Origin: Glandiceps talaboti
Taxonomy: Eukaryota > Hemichordata > Enteropneusta > Spengelidae
Length of the DNA stretch: 64,000 nt
NCBI RefSeq assembly: GCF_964340395.1
Contig: NC_135565.1
Span: 903,001 to 967,000 of the forward strand
Direction: 5' to 3'
Position numbers and translations under genes: made by a program. Each line of letters opens with the position of its first letter. Positions within the stretch are counted from its first letter, which is position 1. Below are positions 12,829 to 25,316 of the stretch, in pieces. The notes beneath the pieces were generated by a model. The model did not search any database, had not been told where the DNA came from, and was given only the letters and a program-made list of their open reading frames with translations.

Positions 12829-15800
12829 TCAGTTGAATAGATCACACTATTAGACTGTAGTTTATAGTCAGATGTATAGATCACACAGCTAGACTATGTA
12901 GTTTACAGTCAGATGTATAGATCACACTACTAGACTATGTAGTTTACAGTCAGATGTATAGATCACACTATTAGACTATGTAGTTTACAGTCAGATCAAT
13001 AGATCACACTACTAGACTATGTAGTTTACAGTCAGATGTATAGACCTCACTACTAGACTATGTAGTTTAGTCAGATGAATAGATCACACTACTAGACTAT
13101 GTAGTTTACAGTCAGATGTATAGATCACACTATTAGACTATGTAGTTTACAGTCAGATGAATAGATCACACTACTAGACTATGTAGTTTAGTCAGATGTA
13201 TAGATCACACTATTAGACTATGTAGTTTACAGTCAGATGAATAGATCACACTACTAGACTATGTAGTTTACAGTCAGATGAATAGATCACACTACTAGAC
13301 TATGTAGTTTAGTCAGATGTATAGATCACACTATTAGACTATGTAGTTTACAGTCAGATGAATAGATCACACTACTAGACTATGTAGTTTACAGTCAGAT
13401 GTATAGATCACACTACTAGACTATGTAGTTTACAGTCAGACCAAAAGACCTCACTACTAGGCTATGTACTTTACAGTCAGATGTATAGATCACACTACTA
13501 GACTATGTAGTTTACAGTCAGATGTATAGACCTCTCTACTAGACTATGTAGTTTACAGTCAGATGTATAGATCACACAGCTAGACTATGTAGTTTACAGT
13601 CAGATGTATAGATCACACTACTACACTATGTAGTTCACAGTCAGATGTATAGATCACACTACTAGACTATGTAGTTTACAGTCAGATGTATAGATCACAC
13701 TACTAGACTAGTTTACAGTCAGATGTATAGATCACACTACTAGACTATGTAGTTTACAGTCAGATGTATAGATCACACTACTAGACTATGTAGTTTACAG
13801 TCAGATGTATAGATCACACTATTAGACTATGTAGTTTACAGTCAGATGTATAGATCACACTACTAGACTATGTAGTTTACAGTCAGATGTATAGATCACA
13901 CTACTAGACTATGTAGTTTACAGTCAGATGTATAGATCACACTATTAGACTATGTAGTTTACAGTCAGATGTATAGATCACACTATTAGACTATGTAGTT
14001 TACAGTCAGATGTATAGATCACACTACTAGACTATGTAGTTTACAGTCAAATGAATAGATCACACTACTAGGCTATGTAGTTTACAGTCAGATGAATAGA
14101 TCACACTACTAGACTATGTAGTTTACAGTCAGATGTATAGATCACACTACTAGACTATGTAGTTTACAGTCAGATCAATAGACCTCACTACTAGGCTAGT
14201 TTACAGTCATGTATAGATCACACTACTAGACTGTAGTTTACAGTCAGATCAATAGATGACACTAGACTATGTAGTTTACAGTCAGATGTATAGATCACAC
14301 TACTAGACTGTAGTTTACAGTCAGATCAATAGATCACACTACTAGACTATGTAGTTTACAGTAAGATCAATAGACCTCACTACTAGACTATGTAGTTTAC
14401 AGTCAGATCAATAGACCTCACTACTAGACTATGTAGTTTACAGTCAGATCAATAGATCACATTATTAGACTCTGTAGTTTACAGTCAGATGTATAGATCA
14501 CACCATTAGACTATGTAGAATACGGTCAGATGTATAGATCATCATCACAGTACTAGACTATGTAGTTTACAGTCAGATGTATAGATCACACTATTAGACT
14601 ACATGTAGTTTACAGTCAGATGTATAGATCACACTATTAGACTATGTAGTTTACAGTCAGATGTATAGATCACACTATTAGACTGTAGTTTACAGTCAGA
14701 TGTATAGATCACACTACTAGACTGTAGTTTACAGTCAGATCAATAGATCACACTACTAGACTATGTAGTTTACAGTCAGATGTATAGATCACACTATTAG
14801 ACTATGAAGTTTACAGTCAGATGTATAGATCACACTATTAGACTATGTAGTTTACAGTCAGATGTATAGACCTCACTACTAGACTATGTAGTTTACAGTC
14901 AGATGTATAGATCACACTATTAGACTATGTAGTTTACAGTCAGATCAATAGATCACACTATTAGACTATGTAGTTTACAGTCAGATCAATAGATCACACT
15001 ATTAGACTATGTAGTTTACAGTCAGATGTACAAAATAGATCACACTATTAGACTATGTAGTTTACAGTCAGATGTATATATCAAACTATTAGACTATGTA
15101 GTTTACAGTCAGATGTATAGACCTCACTACTAGACTATGTAGTTTACAGTCAGATGTATAGATCACACTATTAGTCTATGTAGTTTACAGTCAGATCAAT
15201 AGATCACACTACTAGACTATGTAGTTTACATTCAGATCAGTAGATCACACTATTAGACTATGTAGTTTACAGTCAGATGTATAGATCACACTACTAGACT
15301 ATGTAGTTTACAGTCAGATCAATAGATCACACTATTAGACTATGTAGTTTACAGTCAGATGTATAGATCACACTACTAGACTATGTAGTTTACAGTCAGA
15401 TGTATAGATCACATTACTAGACTATTTTACAGTCAGATGTATAGATCACACTATTAGACTATGTAGTTTACAGTCAGATGTATAGATCACACTACTAGAC
15501 TATGTAGTTTACAGTCAGATGTATAGATCACATTACTAGACTATTTTACAGTCAGATGTATAGATCACACTACTAGACTATGTAGTTTACAGTCAGATGT
15601 ATAGATCACACTACTAGACTAGTTTATAGTCAGATGTATAGATCACACTATTAGACTATGTAGTTTACAGTCAGATGTATAGATCACACTATTAGACTAT
15701 GTAGTTTACAGTCAGGTATTTAGATCACACTATTAGACTATGTAGTTTACAGTCAGATCAATAGATCACACTACTAGACTAGTTTACAGTCAGATGTATA

Positions 15801-18800
15801 GATCACACTATTAGACAATGTAGTTTACAGTCAGATCAATAGACCTCACTATTAGACTATGTAGTTTACAGTCAGATGTATAGATCACATTACTAGACTA
15901 TGTAGTTTAGTCAGATATATAGATCACACTACTACACTGTAGTTTGCAGTCAGATCAATAGATCACACTACTAGACTATGTAGTTTACAGTCAGATGTAT
16001 AGATCACACTACTAGACTATGTAGTTTACAGTCAGATGTATATATCACACTGCTAGACTATGTAGTTTACAGTCAGATGTATAGATCACACTATTAGACT
16101 GTAGTTTACAGTCAGATGTATAGATCATACTACTAGACTATGTAGTTTACAGTCATGTATAGATCACACTACTAGACTAGTTTACAGTCAGATCAATAGA
16201 TCACACTACTAGACTGTAGTTTACAGTCAGATGTATAGATCACACAGCTAGACTATGTAGTTTACAGTCAGATCAATTGACCTCACTACTAGACTATGTA
16301 CTTTACAGTCAGATGAATAGATCACACTATTAAACTATGTAGTTTACAGTCAGATGAATAGATCACACTACTAGACTGTAGTTTACAGTCAGATGAATAG
16401 ATCACACTACTAGACTATGTAGTTTATAGTCATGTATAGATCACACTACTAGACTGTAGTTTACAGTCAGAACAATAGATGACACTAGATTATGTAGTTT
16501 ACAGTCAGATGTATAGATCACACTATTAGACTATGTAGTTTAGTCAGATCAATAGATCACACTACTAGACTGTAGTTTACAGTCAGATGTATAGATCACA
16601 CTACTATACTATGTAGTTTACAGTCAGCTCAATAGATGACACTACTAGACTATGTAGTTTACAGTCAGATCAATAGATCACACTACTAGACTAGTTTACA
16701 GTCAGATGTATAGATCACACTACTAGACTATAGTTTACAGTCAGATCAATAGATCACACTACTAGACTATGTAGTTTACAGTCATGTATAGATCACACTA
16801 CTAGACTAGTTTACAGTCAGATCAATAGATCACACTACTAGACTGTAGTTTACAGTCAGATGTATAGATCACACAGCTAGACTATGTAGTTTACAGTCAG
16901 ATCAATTGACCTCACTACTAGACTATGTACTTTACAGTCAGATGAATAGATCACACTATTAAACTATGTAGTTTACAGTCAGATGAATAGATCACACTAC
17001 TAGACTGTAGTTTACAGTCAGATGAATAGATCACACTACTAGACTATGTAGTTTATAGTCATGTATAGATCACACTACTAGACTGTAGTTTACAGTCAGA
17101 ACAATAGATGACACTAGATTATGTAGTTTACAGTCAGATGTATAGATCACACTATTAGACTATGTAGTTTAGTCAGATCAATAGATCACACTACTAGACT
17201 GTAGTTTACAGTCAGATGTATAGATCACACTACTATACTATGTAGTTTACAGTCAGCTCAATAGATGACACTACTAGACTATGTAGTTTACAGTCAGATC
17301 AATAGATCACACTACTAGACTAGTTTACAGTCAGATGTATAGATCACACTACTAGACTATAGTTTACAGTCAGATCAATAGATCACACTACTAGACTATG
17401 TAGTTTACAGTCAGATCAATAGACCTCACTATTAGACTATGTAGTTTACAGTCAGATGTATAGATCACACCATTAGACTATGTAGTTTACAGTCAGATGT
17501 ATAGATCACACTACTAGACTATGTAGTTTACAGTCAGATGTATAGATTACACTATTAGACTACATGTAGTTTACAGTCAGATCAATAGATCACACTACTA
17601 GACTATGTAGTTTACAGTCAGATCAATAGATCACACTACTAGACTACATGTATGTAGTTTACAGTCAGATGTATAGATCACACTATTAGACTATGTAGTT
17701 TACAGTCAGATGTATAGATCACACTATTAGACTATGTAGTTTACAGTCAGATGTATAGATCACACTATTAGACTATGTAGTTTACAGTCAGATGTATAGA
17801 CCTCACTACTAGACTATGTAGTTTACAGTCAGATGTATAGATCACACTATTAGACTATGTAGTTTACAGTCAGATCAATAGATCACACTACTAGACTGTA
17901 GTTTACATTCAGATCAATAGATCACACTATTAGACTATGTAGTTTACAGTCAGATGTATAGATCACACTACTAGACTATGTAGTTTACAGTCAGATGTAT
18001 AGATCACACTACTAGATTAGTTTACAGTCAGATGTATAGATCACACAGCTAGACTATGTAGTTTACAGTCAGATGAATAGATCACACTATTAGACTATGT
18101 AGTTTACAGTCAGATGAATAGATCACACTACTACTTTAGTTTACAGTCAGATGTATAGATCACACTACTAGACTATGTAGTTTACAGTCAGATCAATAGA
18201 TCACACTATTAGACTATGTAGTTTACAGTCAGATCAATAGATCACACTACTAGACTGTAGTTTACAGTCAGATCAATAGATCACACTACTAGACTATGTA
18301 GTTTAGTCAGATGAATAGATCACACTACTAGACTATGTAGTTTACAGTCAGATGAATAGATCACACTACTAGACTAGTTTACAGTCAGATGTATAGATCA
18401 CACTATTAGACTATGTAGTTTACAGTCAGATCAATAGACCTCACTATTAGACTATGTAGTTTACAGTCAGATGTATAGATCACACTACTAGACTATGTAG
18501 TTTAGTCAGATGTGTAGATCACACTACTACACTGTAGTTTAGTCAGATCAATAGATCACACTACTAGACTATGTAGTTTACAGTCAGATGTATAGATCAC
18601 ACTACTAGACTATGTAGTTTACAGTCAGATGTATAGATCACACTACTAGACTAGTTTACAGTCAGATCAATAGATCACACTATTAGACTATGTAGTTTAC
18701 AGTCAGATGAATAGATCACACTACTAGACTGTAGTTTACAGTCAGATCAATAGATCACACTACTAGACTATGTAGTTTACAGTCAGATGTATAGACCTCA

Positions 18801-19503
18801 CTACTAGACTATGTAGTTTACAGTCAGATGAATAGATCACACTTAGACTATGAAGTTTACAGTCAGATGTATAGATCACACTACTAGACTATGTAGTTTA
18901 CAGTCAGATGTATAGATCACACAGCTAGACTATGTAGTTTACAGTCAGATCAATAGATCACACTACTAGACTATGTAGTTTACAGTCAGATGTATAGATC
19001 ACACAGCTAGACTATGTAGTTTACAGTCAGATCAATAGATCACACTACTAGACTGTAGTTTACAGTCAGATGTATAGATCACACTACTAGACTATGTAGT
19101 TTACAGTCATGTATAGATCACACTACTAGACTAGTTTACAGTCAGATCAATAGATCACACTACTAGACTGTAGTTTACAGTCAGATGTATAGATCACACT
19201 ACTATACTATGTAGTTTACAGTCAGATGTATAGATCACACTACTAGACTATGTAGTTTACAATCAGATGTATAGATCACACAGCTAGACTATGTAGTTTA
19301 CAGTCAGATCAATAGATCACACTACTAGACTATGTAGTTTACAGTCAGATGTATAGATCACACAGCTAGACTATGTAGTTTACAGTCAGATCAATAGATC
19401 ACACTACTATACTATGTAGTTTACAGTCATGTATAGATCACACTACTAGACTAGTTTACAGTCAGATCAATAGATCACACTACTAGACTAGTTTACAGTC
19501 AGA
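12829..19503. repeat. 41-bp satellite array, about 163 copies
   Basis: Unit of the form AGTCAGATGTATAGATCACA + CTACTAGACTATGTAGTTTAC (41 bp). Alternating states are GATGTAT/GATCAAT/GATGAAT, ACTACTAG/ACTATTAG/ACAGCTAG, and TATGTAG/TGTAG/TAG, the last giving 38- and 36-bp short units. A 629-bp block at 16151-16779 is repeated directly at 16780-17408, including rare variants (GAACAATAGATGACACTAGA, TCAATTGACCTCAC). The array ends against the GT-rich start of a family A copy. No coding potential. Confidence 0.98.
16151..17408. repeat. Higher-order tandem duplication of 629 bp inside the 41-bp array
   Basis: Block 16151-16779 is followed directly by a second copy, 16780-17408. Diagnostic variants occur once per block at a constant offset of 629 bp: AGTCATGTAT at 16151 and 16780, the GAACAATAGATGACACTAG string near 16470 and 17100, and TCAATTGACCTC near 16273 and 16902. 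I saw no difference between the two copies while reading, which suggests recent unequal exchange. Confidence 0.88.
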
Positions 19504-19562
19504 TTGTTTTGTGTGTGTGTCTGTGTGTGTGTGTGTGTGCATGTTTTTTTTTTTGTGTGTGC

Positions 19563-19608
<46 letters not shown>

Positions 19609-20740
19609 GCTTGTGTGTGTGTAAGCAACTTAAAGTCAAAAACCGCTGGACTGATTGCCATGATATTTGGTGTGTGTATTACCTTGGGTGTCTGGTTGGG
19701 AAATTGTTTAAATCAAAATGATGTTAACAAAGGTGTGTTATTTCAGGAAAAAATGTGATTTTTGTCAAAAAATTTAAAACTCCTGGGCAGATTGGTCTGA
19801 AATTTGGTGGGAATGTTCTTATAGGTGTTCTTAAGGGGGTGTAAAGTAAGAATTGTTCATGACATTATGATTCCATCAGTAATCTGCAAATTAGGGCTAA
19901 AAGTGTGTCCTTTTGGTTAAAAGTTTTTAATTCCAAAACTACTGAGCAGATTGGGCTGAAATTTAATGGAGATCCATTTGGGGGTGTATGGATGAAGAAT
20001 TATTAAGCATATAATGATTTCATCAGTAATATGCAAATTAGGTGTAAACATGTGAATTTTGGTGAAAAACTTTGAGATATTTGTAAAAGTGTTATTCTGC
20101 AGATTTTCTTCAAAGCATTTTGACACAATTGGCACTAGCAGCCATGACCATGCCCTTAGCAACAACCAAATGGCAGTATATTTTGATAACAACTGGTAGG
20201 CAAGTGAGTAAACATTCAAAAAAATGTATGCAAATATCCTATAGCAACAGCCAAATGATCATGTATATAGCAAAGATAACAGGGATTGATAGATGAATGA
20301 ATAAACATTCAAAGAATGTATGTAAATGTGCCTAGCAACAAACCACACCCATAGCAACAACCAACTGATCACATATACAAAGATAACACAGATTAATAGA
20401 CAAATGAATAAACATTCAAAAAATGTCTGTAAGTATACCTAGCAAGAAGACCACACTGATAGCATCAGCCAAATGATCACATATATTGCAAAGATAACAT
20501 CAGGGATTCATAGATAAGTGAACAAACATTCAAAAAATGTATGCAAATATGTCTAGCAACATAGCCCATGCCCATAACAACAGCCAAATGATCGCGTATA
20601 TTGCAAAGATAACAACAGGGTTGGATAGGCAACTGGATAATCATTTAGCAAATGAACACCTATACCTAGCATGGATCAGCATGTGGGTAAACATTTTTGA
20701 AAACTGTACAGTTGTGCTACAACGCCATTGGCGTTATTTA
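19504..20740 (+). mobile_element. Family A repeat copy (5' hairpin missing)
   Basis: Starts in the element's GT/CTGT microsatellite at 19509-19615. It continues through the conserved block AACTTAAAGTCAAAAACCGC, GATTGCCATGATATTTGG, TACTGAGCAGATTGGGCTGA and five monomers with CATAGCAACAGCCAAATGAT. It ends at CAGTTGTGCTACAACGCCAT near 20720-20735. The 5' hairpin (TAGCACAACTG...) is replaced by the 41-bp satellite. The open frames at 19509-19721 and 20537-20773 are repeat-derived. Confidence 0.85.
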
Positions 20741-21305
20741 TTTACGAATTTCAGTCATATTTATAGTGAATAATCACGATTTACCACATAACTAAAAACG
20801 TTAAATCTTAGAGACCACGTTCAAGTGTCTACCCCTATATATTGCCAGGTTTAATTTTTCTTTTCAGACATTGACCTTTGGCCTTGACACTGAACTTCAG
20901 GTTTAATTTTCGAAATTTAGCAATTTGCTTCATTATCAGACACTTTGTAGCAGCACATATGTATTTATTTGTTGCCACCAAATTCTTTTAAATGGTGTCC
21001 CCATTCAGTCACATAGAAGTAAAGTATTTGTGGGGTTTGGTGTCTTCTATGAAGATTTGTGTTGTTTGCTAGCTGTTTGGTAATGTTCTATTTGTTTTTG
21101 CTATACTTATTTGTGCACTGTAGAAACAATGATTGACATATTGTCAGAAGTGGTAGAGTGACCAGGGTAGAACTAGAAATCCCTTATTTTCTGTTCAAAT
21201 GTATGCAATTTGGTTTGTATGTTTTGTATAAAATGTGTTCATGTGAGAAAGTCCATCACTGTGTCTAATTGTATTTTTCTCATTTTATCCTTGTCTTTCT
21301 TCTAG
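20741..21305 (+). other. Intron 3' end upstream of the RRM exon, including a duplicated segment
   Basis: Intronic sequence ending in a long polypyrimidine stretch (TTTTTCTCATTTTATCC, TTGTCTTTCTTCTAG) that forms the acceptor of the exon at 21306. The stretch 20870-21060 (GACCTTTGGCCTTGAC, CATTATCAGACACTT, TTCTTTTAAAT, CATTCAGTCACATA, GTGTCTTCTA) is paralogous to 55155-55320. In both places it follows a family A 3' segment. Confidence 0.6.
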
Positions 21306-21392
21306 GATGCCATCAAGTATGAAAACGGACGTGAAGTCTGTGGTCAAAGCATCGTTGTAGAGTGGGCCCGTGGACCAAGACATGGTTTCGTG
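21306..21392 (+). CDS. Exon of an SR-type splicing factor: C-terminal part of an RRM
   Basis: An 87-bp exon (29 codons, phase 0 at both ends) framed by TTCTTCTAG acceptor and GTGAGC donor. It reads DAIKYENGREVCGQSIVVEW followed by ARGPRHGFV. This matches the last alpha helix and beta-4 strand of SR-protein RRMs: the pattern DA....NG...CG..(I/V)VVE.ARGPR is typical of the first RRM of the SRSF4/5/6 class. Such proteins bind exonic splicing enhancers in pre-mRNA and act in the nucleus. The beta-1 to beta-3 strands with RNP1/RNP2 must lie on exons left of the window. Phase 0 joins cleanly to the zinc-knuckle exon at 53708. Codon use and G+C are clearly higher than in the surrounding repeats. The exact subfamily is uncertain. 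Confidence 0.82.
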
Positions 21393-21486
21393 GTGAGCGA
21401 GCTTCCAGCCACTCCTTTACTGCATGGCAAACAGTAATGCTTGCTTTGTTAGCACAAATGAACTGATAGTGCTATATGCATGGTGC

Positions 21487-21487
<1 letters not shown>

Positions 21488-21548
<61 letters not shown>

Positions 21549-21671
21549 TGTGTCTGTGTCTGTGTCTGTGTGTGTGTGTGTGTGTCTGTGTCTGTGTCTG
21601 TGTGTGTGTGTGTGTCTGTGTGTGTGTGTCTGTGTGTGTGTGTGTGTGTGTCTGTGTGTGTGTGTGTGTGT

Positions 21672-21718
<47 letters not shown>
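21488..21718. repeat. (GT)n/(GTCT)n microsatellite, 231 bp
   Basis: Nearly pure GT dinucleotide tract with interspersed TCTG units. It starts 95 bp after the RRM exon donor and is continuous with a family A copy, so it is probably that element's own microsatellite, expanded. The cysteine/valine and threonine/histidine open frames across it are artefacts. Confidence 0.95.
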
Positions 21719-21721
<3 letters not shown>

Positions 21722-23500
21722 ATGAAACTCAAAAACTGCTGGACTGATTGCCTTGGTATTTACTTAATGGTGTCTAGTTGAGAATTGTTGAAAGGAAAAT
21801 GATCACATCATAGGCATGTGATTTGGGTAAAAAATGTGATTTTCATCAAAAAAACTTCAACTCAAAAACCACTGGGCAGATCAAGGGCATGAGGCAACAA
21901 TTCTGGTGTCAATAACAATATTGAATAACGTGAATATGGACAACATCAACAAGTTTCGTCAAGTTCTTGTTTATCATTATTTCAGTATCCCGAATCGCTA
22001 ATTAATATCTAATTATAATACACAGAGAAACACATATATTTAACTCGATCGAATCGCACTGGAATATAAATAGAATATACGGGACGCTGCTGCGGAGCAG
22101 ACGCTTGAATAGCGCCATCAACGGTCATAGAATTCCCTTCTCTGTCTTGTCGCGCGATCGCGAGATAGAATGATTCGAATCTTGGAATTTGAAAATTCAA
22201 CCTCCACGAGCTCAACATTTGCTCAATTTGCTCAATTTGCTCATTTGCTAAAAAAGGAAGGGTAGGACACTTTGGTGTTCTTTTTCGTCGTAAGCTTGAA
22301 ACCACATCGCCCTCGTTCACGGACGCTTTCTGTTTCGGGCAAACTTACGAGTATTTGTTTATTCAGTCAAATGATATTGTTACGTTTTCTCTTTCATTCA
22401 AAGGTATATTTTGAAGAGACACAGATATGACGACTAATGTTTAATGATTATTTGTACGTAATTTTATGAAAATAATATAGACCGGAATCGACTGTGTGTT
22501 CGAGCCTACCGCAACTCTACGGCACCAAATATTGATTAAACCAAGATATTATCAATTGTGTTTTTGTTTATATCCCTCGCAAAAGACTATACATGTTTCT
22601 GAGCTTCAGTTCATATAATATGCTGTTTCGGCAATCTGTTTTACTGTCCCGCAAACGTCACAATGTACTGCAACATGTGAAATATATATATCACCACAAG
22701 AGGGCAGCAGGTGGTATCAAGCTTCGAGAGAAAATTTATGGGTCACATGTTCGATTTGAAGCGTCCTGATTGGTTTATTCGATGCCGCGTCCTACCCCTC
22801 TGTATTACAAGTTTAAGCAAGGAATGCGTTTGAGCTCGAGCACGCGTACGCCAAGCAGCGGAGCGCGTCAGCCGTCGCGAGCACACTAAGCGTCGATTTT
22901 GCACCATATCTATCCATATACTTTCTTTTTGCTTTATTCTTTTTTGGAGTCTTCCATATTTATATAAACTTTTTTTTCTGCGATTATTATAAAAAAAAGT
23001 TTCATTTTTTTAAAAGACCAGAAAGTGTACAAGTACATACATATACTAGTTTTAATCATTCCATTTCTGGTCCTATACCCTAAATAACAAATATGTGTAG
23101 ACGTGTTTAATGAGTTTATTAAAATATACTATAAATAAAGAAGTAAGTATGTAAATGTGACTCATAGCTAACTTGGGCCTTTATTACCTGTATGTCATGA
23201 CATCATTATCATTTTCGAGTTTCACCAGAATTGTTGCCTCATGCCCCTGGGCAGATCAGTCTGAAATTTGGTGAAGATGTTGAAATGGATGTGTACACAA
23301 AGAATTGTTCATGACAAGGTAATCCAATCAGTGATATGCAAAAGAAGAATAAAAATGTGACTTTGGCCTTGGTTGAAATTTCGTAGGGATGTTTCTTAAG
23401 GATATGCAGATTAATTACATGATGATTCCATGAGTGATATGCAAATTGGGGCTAAAAACTTGATGCTTTGAGTTAGATTGTCAAAATAGGCAGATTATAA
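21719..23500 (+). mobile_element. Family A repeat copy, split by a TIR element
   Basis: Left part 21719-21883 (AACTCAAAAACTGCTGGACT, GATTGCC, TGTCTAGTTG, CACTGGGCAGATCA) and right part 23247-23500 (CTGGGCAGATCAGTCTGAAA, GATATGCAAATTGGGGC) are the two halves of one family A copy. They are separated by the element at 21884-23246, with the 12 bases CTGGGCAGATCA present on both sides. The 118-bp monomers and 3' terminus are missing. Confidence 0.8.
21884..23246. mobile_element. 1.36-kb non-autonomous DNA transposon with 24-bp TIRs
   Basis: The ends are perfect inverted repeats of 24 bp beginning GGGCATGAGGCAACAATTCT (21885-21908 and reverse complement 23223-23246). The flanks repeat CTGGGCAGATCA at 21872-21883 and 23247-23258. 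The uninterrupted family A sequence has this site once, so this is an apparent 12-bp target-site duplication. The interior is more CpG-rich than its surroundings (22100-22300, 22780-22890). It has only a 103-codon minus-strand open frame (22009-22320) with no domain I recognise, so no transposase is evident. The superfamily is not assigned because a 12-bp duplication is unusual for common families. Confidence 0.85.
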
Positions 23501-23640
23501 TGTACTACTATTCTATATGAGGCATATAGTTTTACAATTTTATAGATCTTATTAAAACATTAAAAATGCTATGGGGTAGTAAACATAATGTAACAAGGGC
23601 AAGTCAGTGTCAGTTGAATTAGTCTGTCCTTTAGGATGCT
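23501..23640. other. Spacer, nothing recognised
   Basis: AT-rich sequence between two family A fragments, with no feature recognised. Confidence 0.4.
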
Positions 23641-23681
23641 TGGAAACATGAGGTTCAGTAGTGCTATAGGGATCGCCCGGC

Positions 23682-23715
<34 letters not shown>

Positions 23716-23882
23716 GTGTGTGTGTATGTGTGTAAACAACTTAAAGTCAAAAACTGCTGAACCGATTGCCATGATATTTGGTGGGTGCATTACCTTGGGT
23801 GTCTAGTTGGGAAATTGTTCAAATCAAAATGATTGCATCACAGGTGTGTGATTTGGGTCAAAAAATGTGATTTTCCTTCAAA
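23641..23882 (+). mobile_element. Family A repeat, 5' fragment
   Basis: Contains the right arm of the family A 5' hairpin (GGTTCAGTAGTGCTATAGGG), ATCGCCCGGCG, a (CTGT)n tract at 23683-23716, and the start of the conserved block (AACTTAAAGTCAAAAACTGC ... GTGTGATTTGGGTCAAAAAA). It breaks off at about 23880, with no monomers or 3' end. Confidence 0.85.
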
Positions 23883-24178
23883 ATCTTCTTTGTTCTCAGT
23901 GAACACCATGAGGGGATGTGTTAGGTAACGTTATATAATCACTGGGCAAAGTTCATATGCACATCCTAAATCCAGTTATTACAATAGGTTATGTAAATAA
24001 GACTGGTAAATATGCCCTTTCTTTCTTGGTGGAAATTTTACTAAGTTTGAAATGAAAATAATAATGTTTATAATAATGTTTATTTTCGCCAGAAAAAAAA
24101 AAAGACACAATATCTCGTACAAAGAGCTCGACATTACAAATAAATTTACAGAGCTTAATGTTATAAATTATTCAGATT

Positions 24179-24183
<5 letters not shown>

Positions 24184-24216
<33 letters not shown>
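24184..24216. repeat. (CA)n microsatellite in the LINE 3' region
   Basis: About 16 uninterrupted CA units between the LINE ORF2 stop and its 3' end. Confidence 0.95.
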
Positions 24217-24221
<5 letters not shown>

Positions 24222-24438
24222 GGTGAACATTTCTGGCGGGGATCACAAATAGTTCATTCGAACTAGTCTGAATGTGACCCTCAGACACAATGCGAAAAAT
24301 ACTTTTAAAGGTGAACGTCTGTGAAAGATGGTCGAACGGTATAAGAAGTATAACAGCTGTATATGCCGATGGGTAGATTAATTAACAGTAAATGATATCT
24401 ACATAACATAACAGTGGAATAGCACTGAAAAGAGAAGT

Positions 24439-25265
24439 TTAGCTGGTAAGTAGCCAGTTCTTCAAGTGATACTTAAATTCATGGCGTTTATTGAGATTCT
24501 TGATAAAGTCTGGTATTGAGTTCCAGTGTTTGGTTGCAGCGTACTTGAAGCTATGATGGTTCAAAGAAAGATTAAATTTTGGAGTATAAAAATTGTCACT
24601 TGTTGCCTGTCGTGTTGAGTAACTATGAGGTAAAATGTCGAGGTAATTATCAACGCTGTGCGCAAAGCGACTACTCTTTAAATAAAAAATAAACATACAG
24701 GTACTAAATTTGCTCTGTTTATGAATATCTAAAATATTAAGTTTACGAAAAATAGGAGCAGTGTGAGCACGAAAGTCTGCGAAAGTAATAAGGCGAACTA
24801 TTTGCTTCTGTAACTTCAAGATAGGATTTAACAAGCTCATATAGGTATTGCCCCAAATTTCAATACAATACGATATGTGTGGTAAGATCATGGAGTTGTA
24901 CAGTAGGATAAGTGTTGATTGGGGAACGATATGACGGAGTTTTGAAATAATCCCTACAATTGGTGCAATTGAATTTCTAACCTTGTCAATGTGAGGTTTC
25001 CAAGTCATATGTTCATCTAGGAATACTCCCAGATAGTTGGTTGAAGAGACACCAAGTATGGGAGAATTACCAATGTTCAGACTACCAGATACATTGACGG
25101 ATCTCTGGGGTGTTTTTATTATCATGTAGTTCGTTTTTTCGGAATTTATAGTCAGTTTGTTCGCATTACACCAATCGCAGACTTTCCTGAAATCAATATC
25201 GATCTGATTTAGATTGACAGTATTAGTCTGGTTCTTGATAAATTGGAATAAATTCGTATCATCTG
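24439..25265 (-). pseudogene. LINE ORF2 C-terminal part (RT palm end, thumb, C-terminal domain)
   Basis: Minus-strand reading resumes at SDDTNLF, equivalent to the RT catalytic FADD box (one Asp pair kept, FA replaced). It continues through FRKVCDWCNANKLTINSEKT, then YLGVFLDEHMTWKPHI, LYNSMILPHISYCIEIWGN, and a C-terminus ending EFKYHLKNWLLTS. These are the standard late RT motifs of CR1/L2/Jockey ORF2 proteins. The frame is open for about 270 codons, but the upstream RT fingers and palm are deleted. The next sequence upstream is an inverted scrap of endonuclease. No start codon of its own is expected. Confidence 0.85.
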
Positions 25266-25266
25266 A

Positions 25267-25316
25267 TCACATTACCGACCACTATCCCATATTCGGTATC
25301 ATCAAACAGTTTAACC
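25267..25316. repeat. 50-bp inverted copy of LINE endonuclease sequence at a deletion junction
   Basis: Plus-strand bases 25267-25316 (ACATTACCGACCACTATCCC ...) are the reverse complement of about 25977-26026, where the minus strand encodes the ITDHYPIFGIIKQFN part of the endonuclease. It sits exactly where the LINE loses its RT core. This is consistent with an inversion/deletion during target-primed reverse transcription (twin priming) or later rearrangement. Confidence 0.85.

Noticed and set aside
21424-21781. Cys/Val- and Thr/His-repeat frames
   Set aside because: Translation of a GT dinucleotide tract.
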